The translations under genes were made by a program, and so were the position numbers. The notes under the pieces are model-generated. The model did no database searches. It saw nothing but the letters and a program-made list of their open reading frames with translations, and was not told the DNA's origin. Below, piece by piece: positions 1 to 11,956 of a DNA stretch of 64,000 nucleotides (the stretch's first letter is position 1; each line of letters starts with the position of its first letter). Source of the stretch: Gymnogyps californianus (taxonomy: Eukaryota > Chordata > Aves > Accipitriformes > Cathartidae); the NCBI RefSeq assembly GCF_018139145.2, contig NC_059471.1, positions 47,251,486 through 47,315,485 on the forward strand, written 5' to 3'.

Positions 1-3000
1 ATGACACAGGTACAGTTGAACCTGTTGTTATTCGCCAGCAGAGAAGGGAGTGCAAGTCCCTCAAGGAACACTGAAGGAATCCTGTACAAATCATACTAAA
101 AAAAAAAAGATGCAAATGGCTTACGGTGCAAGTGTTTCCATCTTATGCTGAAAGAAAATAGCTGAATAAATAAGTGGATTAAATTATGTAGACAGTATTG
201 GCAACAGAAGCCATGGTATTCAGTTTAAAGTACCATTTACTAACTTCTGTTCCCAAACTGATTTCACATTACCAGCTGTAACAACAGAAAGAAAAATTAT
301 TTACCAAGTAGCTAAAGTACGTAAAAAAGTATATCTTGCTATACCTGCATTCAGGAGTAAGGTTCATTTGTTCATTTGTCCAGACATCAAGAGATTTTCA
401 ACCATTTACAAACAAAGGTCATGAGAAATATGAGTGTAAAACCAAAAAGAAGGCACACAAACTACATCAGTTGTTGAAGACAGAGGGAAAATCCCACTGA
501 TATCAACCAATAAAGACCATATAAAAAGTGTAAGGTCTCCTGTTCTTCTCTTATCAGAGATACAAAAAACTGCAATATGACAGTTCTGTAGAATATAAGG
601 TGAGTAATGCCTGTGATCCACAGATCACTCAGCTCTGAAAAAGAAGGGACTACCCTTAGAAACACAGCACTATCTGCCACTTCTGCTAAACTCAGTACAC
701 TTATAAACACAAAATCCCTCCAGAATTTTTAAAGGCCAAGTTAGTGACTTCACTGGATGCAGTTTTGATGCAAGCGCACTGGCAGTGGAGATTAATGCAT
801 TAGCTGCCAGTTAATTAACTGATACTGGTGAAATCTTCATCCTTCTTTTAACAGCATACCAATGGCATTTAAGGGGCTATTAGGTAACCCAAGTTTTAAA
901 TAGTGTATGGGGTATAACATAGCACATTCACAGAAGAAAAGATGCATTAGAAAGATTAAAGTACGCATTCCTCTCCCAGCTCTCTACCTACCTGTCCTCT
1001 GGGATCACAGCAACACAGTGGTGCCAGGTCTTGTGTTGATTTTCAGTCTGTTCTCTGTGGGAGTCTTCCAGCACTCCTGTCTTATAATCTAGGCAAAGGA
1101 GCAGAAACTCTGAGAACTTCTTTTATGTAGATCCCTAATATCATTCAAAAACTTGATGGGGCATTTTTTTTTTTAGCTGGCTGAGTTTTTCAGAGAGTTT
1201 GGCTCTTGGAAAAGATCGGTTGTACAAGAATTAACGCTTTAAAATTGCGGCCATGAAAGAGAGGATACCTGGTCTTGCTACACTTGATGTGACTATCAGT
1301 GCATAAATTAACCAATGCACTTCACACTAGCTGGTTTCAAAAGTTTATTAGTTCTTTCACTTGCTTTTGGGGTATGGAGAAGTTTGATCAAAGCTTTGAC
1401 ATGAACATACAGTTACTAAGAAGCAATATATAAACAATAAACACTATTATTTGTTAAGTGTAATAAATGTGCTTGAAAGTAGCAGCATACTTAAAACTTC
1501 AGTGTTGACATGTCAGGAGGGCAATATCTTGGGCCTTCAGAGGGAACACTGTTGCACATTAATACCTTTTCCTGGTGTCTTGGGGTAACATATAACTGAA
1601 GTGGGATTATCTGAAGTTAAAGGTGATTGATAAAAGGCTGAAGTGGCCCTAAAGGATAGTTTGCAGGTAAGCATGCCCCTCTCTGACTTCCATTTAGCAC
1701 AGTTCCTTTGGTCTGGATGAGAAAGGGAGTGGCCAGGGTAAAACTAACCACTAACCTCTTACGACAAATGAGGTTAATAAATTGATGGGCAATCAGAAGA
1801 TAGGGACAATTGCCATGGCTAGATACTCATTTACAGTTTTTCATGGGGATTGAGTCCAAAGGCTCAGCGGACACCTTTATAGTGGAGGATTTATAAATAT
1901 TTGAATAAGTTCACTAAAAGGGAAAAGTAATTCATTAGAACAGCTCTTTCTGCATGGTACCATGGTGTTCATAAAGCGTAACAAAGATCTGCTTAAATGC
2001 TGGAGTATATTGCTGTGAAATCAAGGATTATCCTAGTAAAGTAACAGCCATATCAGAATATTGGCTGTAGCTGGGCAGGAAAACGAATTACTATGCCTTT
2101 GAAAATGCCAGATGGACCCTCATAGAGCTTTGTGGTTATGTGCTGATTAGAGAAAACAGCTCTGTAAGGCAGATCCATGGTTGCTACTCTCTTTCTTCTG
2201 TAACTTGCTTTTTATGTGATATAGAAAGTGTAATATTACATGATTTAATGGGTGTCTATCCTCACAAACATGTGGTGAAAGAAGCTCCATCAAAACATTT
2301 CTGATGCCCTACATACTGTTTCAGTAAATGATTTTTTTTAAATCTAAAAATCACTTCTTCTGCAGAGTGAAATTATAATTATACAGACCTTGAGGACTAA
2401 AGATATATATCTACATAGATGACTTCATTTGTTTTCTTAACACAGTGAAATAACATTTGAAGTGAAGAAGTGAAGAGTAACTACAAATATCTTAGTATCT
2501 TATGCACCAGGAGGGAAAACATTAGTAAGAAGAGTAAAAGTACATTTTACTCCAGTAAAATCCAGTAGCTGGGCCAGAGTGCTCTGAAAATGCTTTTACT
2601 GGAAACATGATCTAGAGTTTGGTATGTGCGGATGGTGTTTATTACATTTTTAAAAATACACAGTTCCACAACTGCTGGGAGGCAAACTGCTGAGGCTAAC
2701 AGCTACAAATGCAATTTATGAAACACATGGCATTGTAATTTGACCGAGAGAGTTCCATCCAGAATCAAAATTTGAGATCATAGTTACTGTAAAAATTAAA
2801 GAACAACCCCATACACCAAATAGAGATGTATCTACCCAATAAGTAAAGGAACTACAGGGAAACCAAAATGCATCTTTGGTTTCTTGCTCAGAGGGAATCA
2901 TTAAAGACCATTTTGCATTGTTAAGGGAGAAATGTGTTGTTTTCCCAGCAAGAGTTATTACTATTTCTCACTCTGAAATTAGTTTTAGATTATTCATGTT

Positions 3001-3261
3001 TGTGTTTTCCTATAATCAGTCTCCAGCCAGTGGGTCATGGTCCTCTGCCCAAGGAGATGATGGGTTTTATCCTGCATCTGAAACAACAACAAAAAAACCC
3101 TACTCAAATATAATTCTGATTTTACAGAGACTTTAATCATTAATGACTATATTCATTTAAGGTTCTTAAGTCTTAAATTTGTGTATGCTGTTCATTGCTT
3201 GTTTTATTATAGAGATCTATTGATGCAGTTGAATTAGTTGGAAGCTTGTGACATAGAAAAT

Positions 3262-3296
3262 TATATCATATCGTATCATATCATACCATATCATGT
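3262..3296. repeat. Pentanucleotide microsatellite (ATATC/TCATA)n
   Basis: About seven copies of a five-base unit (TATCA in one register) run through this stretch, with single-base interruptions such as TATCG and TACCA. The interruptions suggest an old, partly decayed array. It lies in otherwise unremarkable AT-rich DNA. Confidence 0.85.
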
Positions 3297-3690
3297 ATAT
3301 GAAGCATATGTTGTTACTAGTTCATGGTCCAAGCATGATTTGAATGAAATGAGCTCAGTCTAGAACTTCAGACATCCCTTTTAATACTTTATTTCTGTAT
3401 AATGTATACATTCAAAGATTCACCTAAATTTCATGTTTTTCTCAAAAGCAGAGGTAAAGAAATACCAGAGGTAAAGTAAATATCCAAACCACTTCTACTG
3501 ACAACTGTGTAGTAGACATAGAAGAGGAAGCATCAAAATGCAAGAACAGAAGACTCATCTAGATCTTGGTCCATCATTTAGGTCCAAAGAAAAAACACAC
3601 ATAAGAGAATTCTTAAAACTAGTTAACTCTGCTAAAAATCATGTAGTCTTGAGGTTATGAGACTGAGGATTATGTGCTAGTTTCTATATG

Positions 3691-3727
3691 TAACATAGCA
3701 TTCTAAAGACTAACATAGCATCCTAAA
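3691..3727. repeat. Short tandem duplication, 20-bp period
   Basis: The word TAACATAGCA begins at 3691 and again at 3711, followed by TTCTAAA and TCCTAAA respectively. This is a two-copy direct repeat with one substitution in the compared part. It is probably a small local duplication with no implied function. Confidence 0.8.
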
Positions 3728-4984
3728 TCTGCTGTTTATGCTAATAAACAGGTACTAAACAGGCAATAAAGTTTGACACACCAAGACTTAGACCCTCCAA
3801 ACCATCACTGCACTTTCAAGCTTCCAAAGTCTTCTAGAGAACAAGGTTTTCACTTTGAAGCTCTGCTGGTCTGTCTAATCCTCTTTGTCCCACCAGTGCT
3901 CAGAGTAACACCAGTCAGAACTCTCATGCTGGTTCCACATTTTATGCCTGGCAGAACGCACAGGCTGAGCGGTCTTCTGTCTGTGTTTCTGAATCCCATC
4001 TAGGAAGTATTTAAAGAGTGTGCCTGCTAGATTATATTCTACAGGAGATGTAAGTGGAAATAGAAGAAGCAAACACTATTTATCCACTAACCTAGTTATT
4101 ACAGTTATTAGAGTATGGAATCAATGTCAGTCTGCCTTAAAAGTTAAACTTCTCTATGCTTAGCATATCTGTTCCTGTCTCCATCGGCAAACTCAAATCT
4201 GACTGTTTTATTCTTGTAAAAATATATAAGCTCAATCACCTCTAGTAGTTTAGGAATCAATATATGGATTCATTAGATGTGAAGGAGGGGTAAGTAATGA
4301 CAATATGAGCTAGGCAGATAAGAGAGTTCCTGGCTGCCTCAGCTGTTATCAAAGAATTGACTAGTAAAGAATGAGGAAGATGTCTACCCTGCAGATCCAA
4401 AATCAGCTCAGTGCATTTTTTAGAACAAGTTATTCCTCATGTAGTCCATGTAATTTGAAAGAGATTAACTGTGTCATTTCTGCAACTGAAGAAGTTTGAG
4501 TTGATAACACTGATAATACTAAGCACTATCAATGAAACCTTCTCCTGAGGTTATACGGCATTTCTATAGCATGATAATTTCAGAAATAATCTCCTGTTCT
4601 TACAGTAAGACTGGGTGGTATGTACCAGATTGATTCATCTACCCTGATTTTACAGATACAATACAAAGCATTATAAATGTAAAAGCTCGATACAATCATT
4701 AAATTATTTGATGATTCTCTCTTAACTTCTTCTCTGTTATTGTTATTTGTGTTCCAGTCCTGCTTAGAGTTCACAGTCAGAATAAAAAACAGTTGTGCCA
4801 GTTAGTGTACAGGATTGCAACATGCAAAGCCTCTTCCTCCTTCCAGTCAACTGCCTTTGAAGGGTGCTGTTATAGTCCAGTTTAAGCTGGTTAAAATACT
4901 GTCAGTAATTTCAACTGGTGCCAAATTTCCTTCTAATATCAAGAGTTTATAAAGCACCTAGACCTAGACATGGATATAGGCGGG

Positions 4985-5335
4985 CCTAAGACATCTAAGT
5001 GCAAAACTGTGATTGCAATCCCCTTCCTGCATACATAGCTGCTACTTAGACCAGAAGTACCCTATATGCACTGAGCTCTGCATGTGCTCAATTTGTTATG
5101 TTAAACCCTACCTCCCAACTATAAAGGTCTGGAACAGGGATGTTACTCCTGGGAAAGATGTGACAAATCCAGGAGGAGTGCTTCCTCCTTCTAATGGAGA
5201 GCGGTGCCACGCTTTTAAAGAAATGCTCAAAACCTTCTCACTTTGTGATATTGCTATTTATTATTCTGTCTGGGAGCCAGAGAAATGGAGATGGTGAGAC
5301 TGAAGAGCAGCAAGAGCTGTAATCACCACCACAGC
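4985..5335. repeat. Possible old dispersed avian repeat (LTR-like)
   Basis: The stretch reads like a diverged copy of a dispersed bird repeat: an opening phrase around CTAAGACATCTAAGTGC, then a moderately GC-rich body with phrases such as GGAACAGGGATGTTAC and GGAGAGCGGTGCCACGC. Its base composition differs from the AT-rich flanks. I recognise the general pattern but cannot name a family, define exact ends or see terminal repeats or target-site duplications. A chance 94-codon open frame (5013-5297) runs through it without recognisable domains. The assignment is inference from pattern memory. Confidence 0.3.
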
Positions 5336-7741
5336 ACATCTTCACCTGGTATGGGTCCACTTCTGACTTTCATATGTGTGGGGAGCTTCACAGCTCCCAA
5401 TAGCTGTAAGGTACAAAGAAAAGGGAGATGATTGTCAGTTCATTCCCATTTATTCCAATAAGTATCCGTGTTGGTTCTGATACCTCCTAAGAACTGATTT
5501 TGTCACTCTAAGAGGAAGACTGTCAATGACCTAATGCATCTGCTTATATTGTAATTACTGTTACCCAAAGTACGTAAAACAGGAAAAAAACACCATGACA
5601 TCAGAACATGTTAGATACTAAAGCACCACCATCACTTTTCATATAACTTAAACTATCTCAGAGTTGTAACTTTATTATACGAAGTTATCAATATATCAGA
5701 GGAATTTCCAGATAATCTGACTGTTTTGCTATTTCCTATATAACTTTCATAGCAAACACTTTTTTTACCTCTTTTTATTTTTTTAATATTTTTTAAGAAA
5801 TATCTCTTTTTTCAAGAAAAGAAGATAAAATATTACTTTTCAGGAAAGAGAGAACTTGGAGGCAAGGAGCAACTGCAGAGTAGGTGTCTGTGTACAAATC
5901 ACTTTCATGGAGCTTTTTTCTTGCAGTAAATTGATGAGGACTAATATTCTTGTTGAATAAGAATGTGCACAGATTCAAGTCCTCAGTTACATGATTAATC
6001 TAATTGTAGGCTGAAGAGGGGCATTTTGTAATGCTCCCATTGGAGTTCTGTACAAAACAATTTGCTTAAAAAGCAATTGATGTCCTCTGGAAAACTTTGA
6101 AAAATGTTCTAGTTAAAAACACTTTGTCTGGGTGTCATGTAGCTTCTGTTTTTTCTTCTATCATTTTTATCATTAGGGACACGACAATATTACAGTTGCA
6201 TGAGAATATACTTGCTACTTAAGAATTTATCTGTCTTTCACCCTAAATTACTTCATGGCATCATAGTAATTCCCATAGCAATCAGCTATGATGTAACAAG
6301 TAGAAGATTTGACTTTTAGAGGAAAATAAGACAGACAGCACGTCTTAATGCAAAAAACTAAAAATTTTCTTTCTATTAGCATACATGGAAGGCGGTGTAA
6401 AGAGAGTCACTTGGGTGACAGACACAAGTTCAGTGCCCTGCGTTATTTCTTCTAAGTCGAGAAGTGATGCATTTCTTATTTGTACAATGGGTATAATAAT
6501 ATATTTTCTCATCCAAAATTTGTTGAGGGAATGAGTGATGTCAAATACTGAAGCAAATTTCATTACTGCATTTGATAATGCTGGATATGTAAGGTATAAG
6601 CTGAATTATCTTTGAAAATTAAAGACAGCCATGTGCAAGTCATCTACTGATCTCTCAATACAGTTTGTTCAAAAATATATGAGAATGTATCATATAAGTA
6701 TTCTGCAGCTTGGTTAACCTCTGTGTTTTCAGTAAAAAATACCTGCACATTTTATGTAGATTTACAGAATATTAAAAAGGCCATTTATTGAAACCTGAAG
6801 TGAAGTGCTAAACTTAAAAACATGATCATCCTTTACTCCCTGTAGTTGACAGCTTCCTCCAGCAGCGATGAGACAAGCTGCAGGTACCATTCCTTCACTA
6901 TAGACTACAAATGAACTTTAGGGTGACTACATGCCTTTGACACCTCAGGTACATACATTTCAACAGAATGAATTTGTGTCTGAGTATTTTTGCATAAGGA
7001 TGCTGGTGTGCTGCATGGGCATAGAACGACATTCAACTAAAACAGTAGGCTTTAAGTTTGGTCCTACATTCTGTGAATTATTTCATGCTTCATTTGAGCT
7101 AGTTGTTTTCCTGATCTTTTATAACATATGTTCTTATCCAGATACAGTTAGACTCAGGTACCCTTAAGGTGAATTGCAAGGCATTCTTTAGTTGCAGTGA
7201 GAACTGGAATACACATATATGAATATAGCTAATGTACATAGGTAGAGAAAAGTATATAGATAAAAGAAAAATCCAGAGGTGTTTGTACCCTCCTGTGTGC
7301 TAACATAATACGAAGTGTGTGCACAGGCTATAATATCTAAAAATATCTCTTGGAATTTTTAATGATTATTGGCTTAGGAACTAATTCATTCTGTTGATAC
7401 TAATTGCCTCTTTGAAATCACATATGAATATATCCCAGACCGTGCTTTTAAACGAAAAACCTATCCTGCAAAATACAGTCTAAATATGCAGTCATCTTAG
7501 TAAAATGCACAATAATATAGATTTTAATTTTGGGCACATTTTCTCCATGTAAGGACTTTTTAATGATATATGGGAGTCAGTTATCCTTCCCCATCCCCAA
7601 AAGCCAGGAGACAAATAGACAAAAAATAATAGGTCTTTTTTGCATGATCAGCTGTCAGTTTCACATCTTTCACATTTGTTGCCACCACTTGACTTTCTCA
7701 GTCTTTTACATTTAAAGGAGAAGAGTGAGATATGTAGATAA
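5336..7741. other. Gene-free AT-rich sequence
   Basis: No gene or named repeat was recognised. The only notable local feature is a T-rich segment around 5760-5796, with several T runs broken by A and C. Open frames are short and on both strands, consistent with chance. Confidence 0.6.
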
Positions 7742-7850
7742 ACTCATAGACTCAAAGAAAAGTTTAGGCTGGAAGGGAAGAGGCATCTAGTCCAGTCTCT
7801 TATGCAAAGCAGAACTATTGATCAGGTGCTCAGGTTGTAGTGAACTATTA
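7742..7850 (-). mobile_element. Degraded CR1 LINE 3' end
   Basis: Reading in from 7742, the sequence matches the reverse complement of a CR1 3' end in order: a decayed terminal repeat (TCATAGACTCAAAGAAAA), then TAGGCTGGAAGGGA, then CATCTAGTCCAGTCTC, then GCAAAGCAGAACTATTGATCAGGTGCTCAGG. CR1 elements are the dominant non-LTR retrotransposons of birds and usually occur as 5'-truncated fragments. The sense strand is minus, so the element's 3' end is at 7742. Similarity fades after about 7850, where the copy is either 5'-truncated or too diverged to follow. No coding sequence remains. It looks more diverged than the copy at 11558. Confidence 0.7.
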
Positions 7851-10800
7851 TGTCCTAGACTATTTAGGAGTTTGGTTTTGGTTTTAGATACCAAAATGAA
7901 ACATTGGCCCACTAAAATCTTCCAAGACCACTCAGATCAATGGGCCATGATTTCATTCAAACCCTTCTGGATTTAAGAATTTATTCAAATAACACTTTTC
8001 TCTAAATGTATTTTTAAAATCACCTTTCTATGGAAGTTTTTTTCTTTTGAATTCATCAGCCAAAAGACAAAATTTTTTTGTGAACCTAGCATTGTACAAT
8101 TAAAAACATTGAAGACTCCTATTTCAACTACAGAAACCCCAACCTGTTCAGCCACATTGCAAGCAAACCAGAAAATTCACGCTAACATTGGAAAGCTATT
8201 GATTAAAATATGAGAGAAAAAAGGAATTAGAATAATCCAAAAAATAATTTCAGTAAGAGTAGAATCAGAACTTTTTTTTTTATCAAAGTCTCTTTTCAAA
8301 AAGAAGATATCCATAGAAGTCTCTCATTTTATCAGTCAAGCTGTTTTATTAATATCAGCCTTCATCAGCAGAGAGGAGGTTAGTTCCACTATTCAGTTTT
8401 GAGCTGGCAGTTACAGTAATTTTGTTTGTTTCTGACAAGAAGGCTATATAAAGGAAAAAAAAAATCAGATGCATTGCACCAGGAAGTAGAGCTTTCCGTT
8501 TATATTTTAAGGCTGCAAGGCAGCTGGTTAATTACGGATGTGTGGGGCTGGAGGCTGGTCATAACAGTTCTTGTTCTGGACTCTGGCACTCTTTCCTTGG
8601 CTGGCATGTTGACTGAACTTCTTCTTTCATCATGTTGTCTACTTTTCAGACTGGATATCCAACACACTATATTTATTCCAGCCAGTTCCAGCCATGTTAT
8701 TAGAAACAATCCTTAGCTTGCATCGGCAGAATTTTTCATATGCACTAACCCTTTTGAAAACTCTCTTTTGTAATAAACACTCATTGCTATAGACAGGGAG
8801 TAGCCAAACTTGATCCTCAAAGTTTCAAGTTCCTTTAAGTTCTAATGTTCCTGCGATGAAGGTGCCCACCTTTCTCTCTTCCCCTTCCACTTCCTACTCT
8901 CCTCAAACCATGACTCCAGTAGCATGTTCCTGACCTCCTCTTCCATCTCCCTGACCTTCTGCTTCCTTAGCACTATAATCCCTTCTTCACAAGCTTATGC
9001 CTCTCCCAGATCCTCAAAAGCTGGTTGCACCTACTTCCAAGACCCTGCATGCCCCCATCTGTGGCTCACTGGGTCCTGTGAACACCATAACTTCTAGCTC
9101 TCTGAGCTCCTGTCCTCCTGCCTGCTTGCAGACTTGCGAGCATGTCTGCACTGCTGAATGCGAGCAGGCTAGGCACTGATCTTTGGATTTGGGATAAAGA
9201 GGCTTCAGATTGGCTTATGGTCTTGATCTTTAGGAATAAGGAGAGACAGGGAGTAAACTAAAGCTAAGTGGTGGCAGAGGTCCTGTCCTTGAGCTTGCTC
9301 CCGGGCCCTCTTCTGTTTAACAGCACAGATGCAACCCCTGTATCCCAGTGTCTACATCTGACATCCAGCTCCAGCAGCACACAGGCTCTGAGCTGCCCCC
9401 CATCCAGACAGGGAGATGTGTCGGAGACCACAGTGGCTCTCTCTTGCAGAAGCTGAGGCATGGAGGGGGCAGGAGAAGGGGAAAAGAGTGCACGCCTCGA
9501 TACTACCCTGACATATGGTCAGGGCTCAGCAGGAGTGAACACCAGCTGGGAGCTGGAGAGCACTCACAGCATGGTGGTGTTGGATCCGCACGCCAGTCTG
9601 AATCAGTGATATATCTCAGTCTACATACTCATAAACGCATGCATGCATTGGGGTGGGGGGGGGGGGGTTGTGCATATATATGTACACAAACATATATATA
9701 CATAACAGCTTATCTATCTCAGTGGGCCACAAGCAACTAGAGAGATAAACAGCAAAATGTCAACAGAATACACTCAAGTTCTCTCCATCTGAAAGTGATT
9801 GTGTTTGCACAAAGTGTGAATTTGCAGGTGATATTTGTGCAGTGTATATTCCCAAAGATGACCTAGATGTACTCAGGTCCCCCAGACAGGTTGCCTTTTG
9901 TGCATGCTAATTGTTTTAGGTCCTTTAAGAAAACATAGAATTGTTCTAAACTTGTATCTATCTCTTTATCTAATTTAATCTAATTGCAACACTCTGCTAA
10001 GTTACTGATGCAGGCAAAGTTTCTAGAAAATAAGTTTTCAGTATGGTCTTTACATTTGCAGCTTTTTCACTCTCTTATTCTTTCTTTTTTTGCAAGATGA
10101 TAGATAAATAAAATAAAATTAATACAAATATATTAACATTGCCTTTGGAAACTCAGGATAAACTGAGGGAAACAAAGGCAAGAAACAGGCTGGGTGGAAA
10201 TTACCTTCCTGCTATAGAGAAAACTCACAGAATGAGAGAAATCTTAAATCTAATTAAGAAACAGACAAATGTTTTATCATTGAAACCTTACAACAAAAAT
10301 ACATTTCAACTGGGACCAGCAAATTGCTACATTTGTACATAAAAGAAGCAGTAAAATTTAAAACTGAAAGTCAGTAAATTACAGATTCTGAATGTCTTAC
10401 ATAACTCTATTATGAAGAAGGCTTCATTTCTGCTAAAAACCCTTGAGTAGTAATATCTGTTAGCACTTCTCGCTGTTAGCAGATTCTCTTTTAATGGTTT
10501 AAATAAATATTACATAAATTACAGAGGCATTCTTCTGCTTTTGATAATCAGAATTTGAAATTAAAACGGGCTGTAAAAAGTGATTTTATACACGAATGTT
10601 TGCAAGGTAAAATATGTGGATTCAGAAAGCTGTAGAATTTGCAGCACTTGTCTGATAGCTGTGGGCTTAATTCCGTAATGAATTAAAAGCTGTGCCCAGC
10701 TTAATGTCCATGGCCAGTCCCACTGTCCCCAGCTGGTACGGCCACATGTTTAAACTCACCAATTTATGGGTGAACCAGAGGCCAGGAGGCATGTCAAACA

Positions 10801-11557
10801 TGAGCCCCATTCTCTGATGAGATAAACTGGGCAGCAAAAGCCTTCCAAGTGTTTTCATGAATCTCTACAGCATGTGTCTTCTTTCTGAACACTTATGTTT
10901 AAAGCAATAAACATCAAAATACAAGCTAAAGGAAAGAGTGGGGAATGTGTGGCACATACATTTATATTAGCCAGAACTCGTTTACTGCAACACAATGCAC
11001 AGATTTTTTTCTAGGCCAAATAAATATGTCCTCAGGCAAATAATCTGTCCACTTAATAATTCAGTTACTGTACATATGGAGTCCCATTTTCTGTGACCAA
11101 ACGGAGCAGGTTTCTGTTAAAATTAATACTCTTTTCTATCTCTTCAAATTAGCAGACTGACTCTGCAGTCTCTATTCTGGCAACATTTCCACTGGCAAAA
11201 CTAGGAAATGGGCCTAAGAAGTACCAACCATATACTATTTAAGAGATTTTAACTGGGGGGCTAGGGGGCTAGTATTTTAAGGTAAATATGTGTCTCAGAT
11301 TGGCAAAACCTCATTCAAAGAAGCACTTGAGGTCAAATTTGCAGTCCAAAAATCCCAGCTGCCACCTGACCTTCCAGATTCCTTACGTTTTTACTGATCA
11401 TTTTCCCTGTCTTCCCAGAGTCTCTTTATCTTCTGACTGGTACCATGTTATTCAGAATGAAAAATCCCAGTTCCTGTCAATTATGACCCAAATCAGCAGC
11501 CAGATAACTAAATCCAGTGGACATGCTCAGAATACGTCCACAGTAGACCTAAACAAC
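7851..11557. other. Gene-free interval with a pyrimidine-rich block
   Basis: No gene was recognised. Homopolymers occur at 8272-8281 (T) and 8455-8464 (A). 8860-9150 is strikingly pyrimidine-rich on the plus strand and more GC-rich than its surroundings, and may be an unrecognised old repeat. 9290-9600 is also relatively GC-rich and gives a 130-codon chance frame without known domains. A composite simple-repeat cluster lies at 9636-9705. The remainder to 11557 is AT-rich and featureless to me. Confidence 0.55.
9636..9705. repeat. Composite simple-repeat cluster: GCAT, G13, TATATA
   Basis: Three simple-sequence types sit side by side. A short (GCAT)n array occupies 9637-9648. A G run follows, broken once by T, with 13 consecutive Gs at 9655-9667. 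Alternating purine-pyrimidine sequence (TGCATATATATGTACAC, then ATATATATACATA) continues to about 9705. The G run and the alternating tract may adopt unusual DNA structures and are prone to sequencing length error. Confidence 0.85.
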
Positions 11558-11945
11558 CACAGAATCACAGAACAGTCCAGGTTGGAAGGGACCTCCAAAG
11601 ATCATCCGGTTCAAGCTTTCATGGGAAAGGGAGCCTAGATGAGATTATCTAGCACCCTGTCCCATTGCATCTTGAAAACCTCCAGTGATGGGGACTCTAC
11701 CACATCCTGTGGAGGTTATTCCAGTGACTGACTGTTCTCACTGTAAAACATTTCTTTCTTATGTTGAGGTGAAACCTCCACGGTGCAATTTGTACCCATT
11801 GCCCCTTGTCTTCTCCATGTGGCTCATTGTGAAGAGAGCCTCCGTCCTCTTTGTAGCCACCCTTTAAGTACTGGAATACTGTGATTAAGTTCCCTCAGAG
11901 CCTTCTCTTTTCCATGGAGAAAAGACCAATCCTTCTCTTTCTCTC
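11558..11945 (-). mobile_element. CR1 LINE, 5'-truncated 3' end
   Basis: This is a clear avian CR1 fragment with its sense strand on minus. The 3' terminus is at 11558, where the antisense reads CACAGAATCACAGAA, followed by CAGGTTGGAAGGGACCTCC and ATCATCCGGTTCAA, the hallmark CR1 3' region. Translating the minus strand gives ORF2 C-terminal traces: a GGYKEDGGSL-like block near 11840-11870 and FHLNIRKKCFTVR near 11735-11775, then HWNNL. Stops and frame changes show it is dead. The copy is about 390 bp and 5'-truncated near 11945, where it meets a CT-rich run. No target-site duplication could be established by eye. It is the best evidence that the window is avian. Confidence 0.93.
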
Positions 11946-11956
11946 TCTCTTTTTTA
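11933..11956. repeat. CT-rich simple repeat at CR1 5' junction
   Basis: A (CT)n run followed by six Ts sits exactly where CR1 similarity ends. It may be a pre-existing pyrimidine tract at the insertion site or an expansion from the junction. Confidence 0.75.

Larger units (their letters stand above)
1..4980. other. Gene-free AT-rich sequence
   Basis: I see no gene here. Open frames are all under 100 codons, overlap on both strands and resemble no family I know. The stretch holds an 11-base A run at 98-108, an 11-base T run at 1164-1174, a pentanucleotide tandem repeat at 3262-3296, a short duplication at 3451-3476 (GAGGTAAAG twice, 17 bases apart) and another at 3691-3727. No retroelement end, CpG-rich block or convincing exon was recognised. 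Confidence 0.6.

Noticed and set aside
9348..9740. 130-codon frame ending in a glycine-rich stretch
   Set aside because: The glycines are encoded by the G homopolymer and the following residues by a TA/TG microsatellite.
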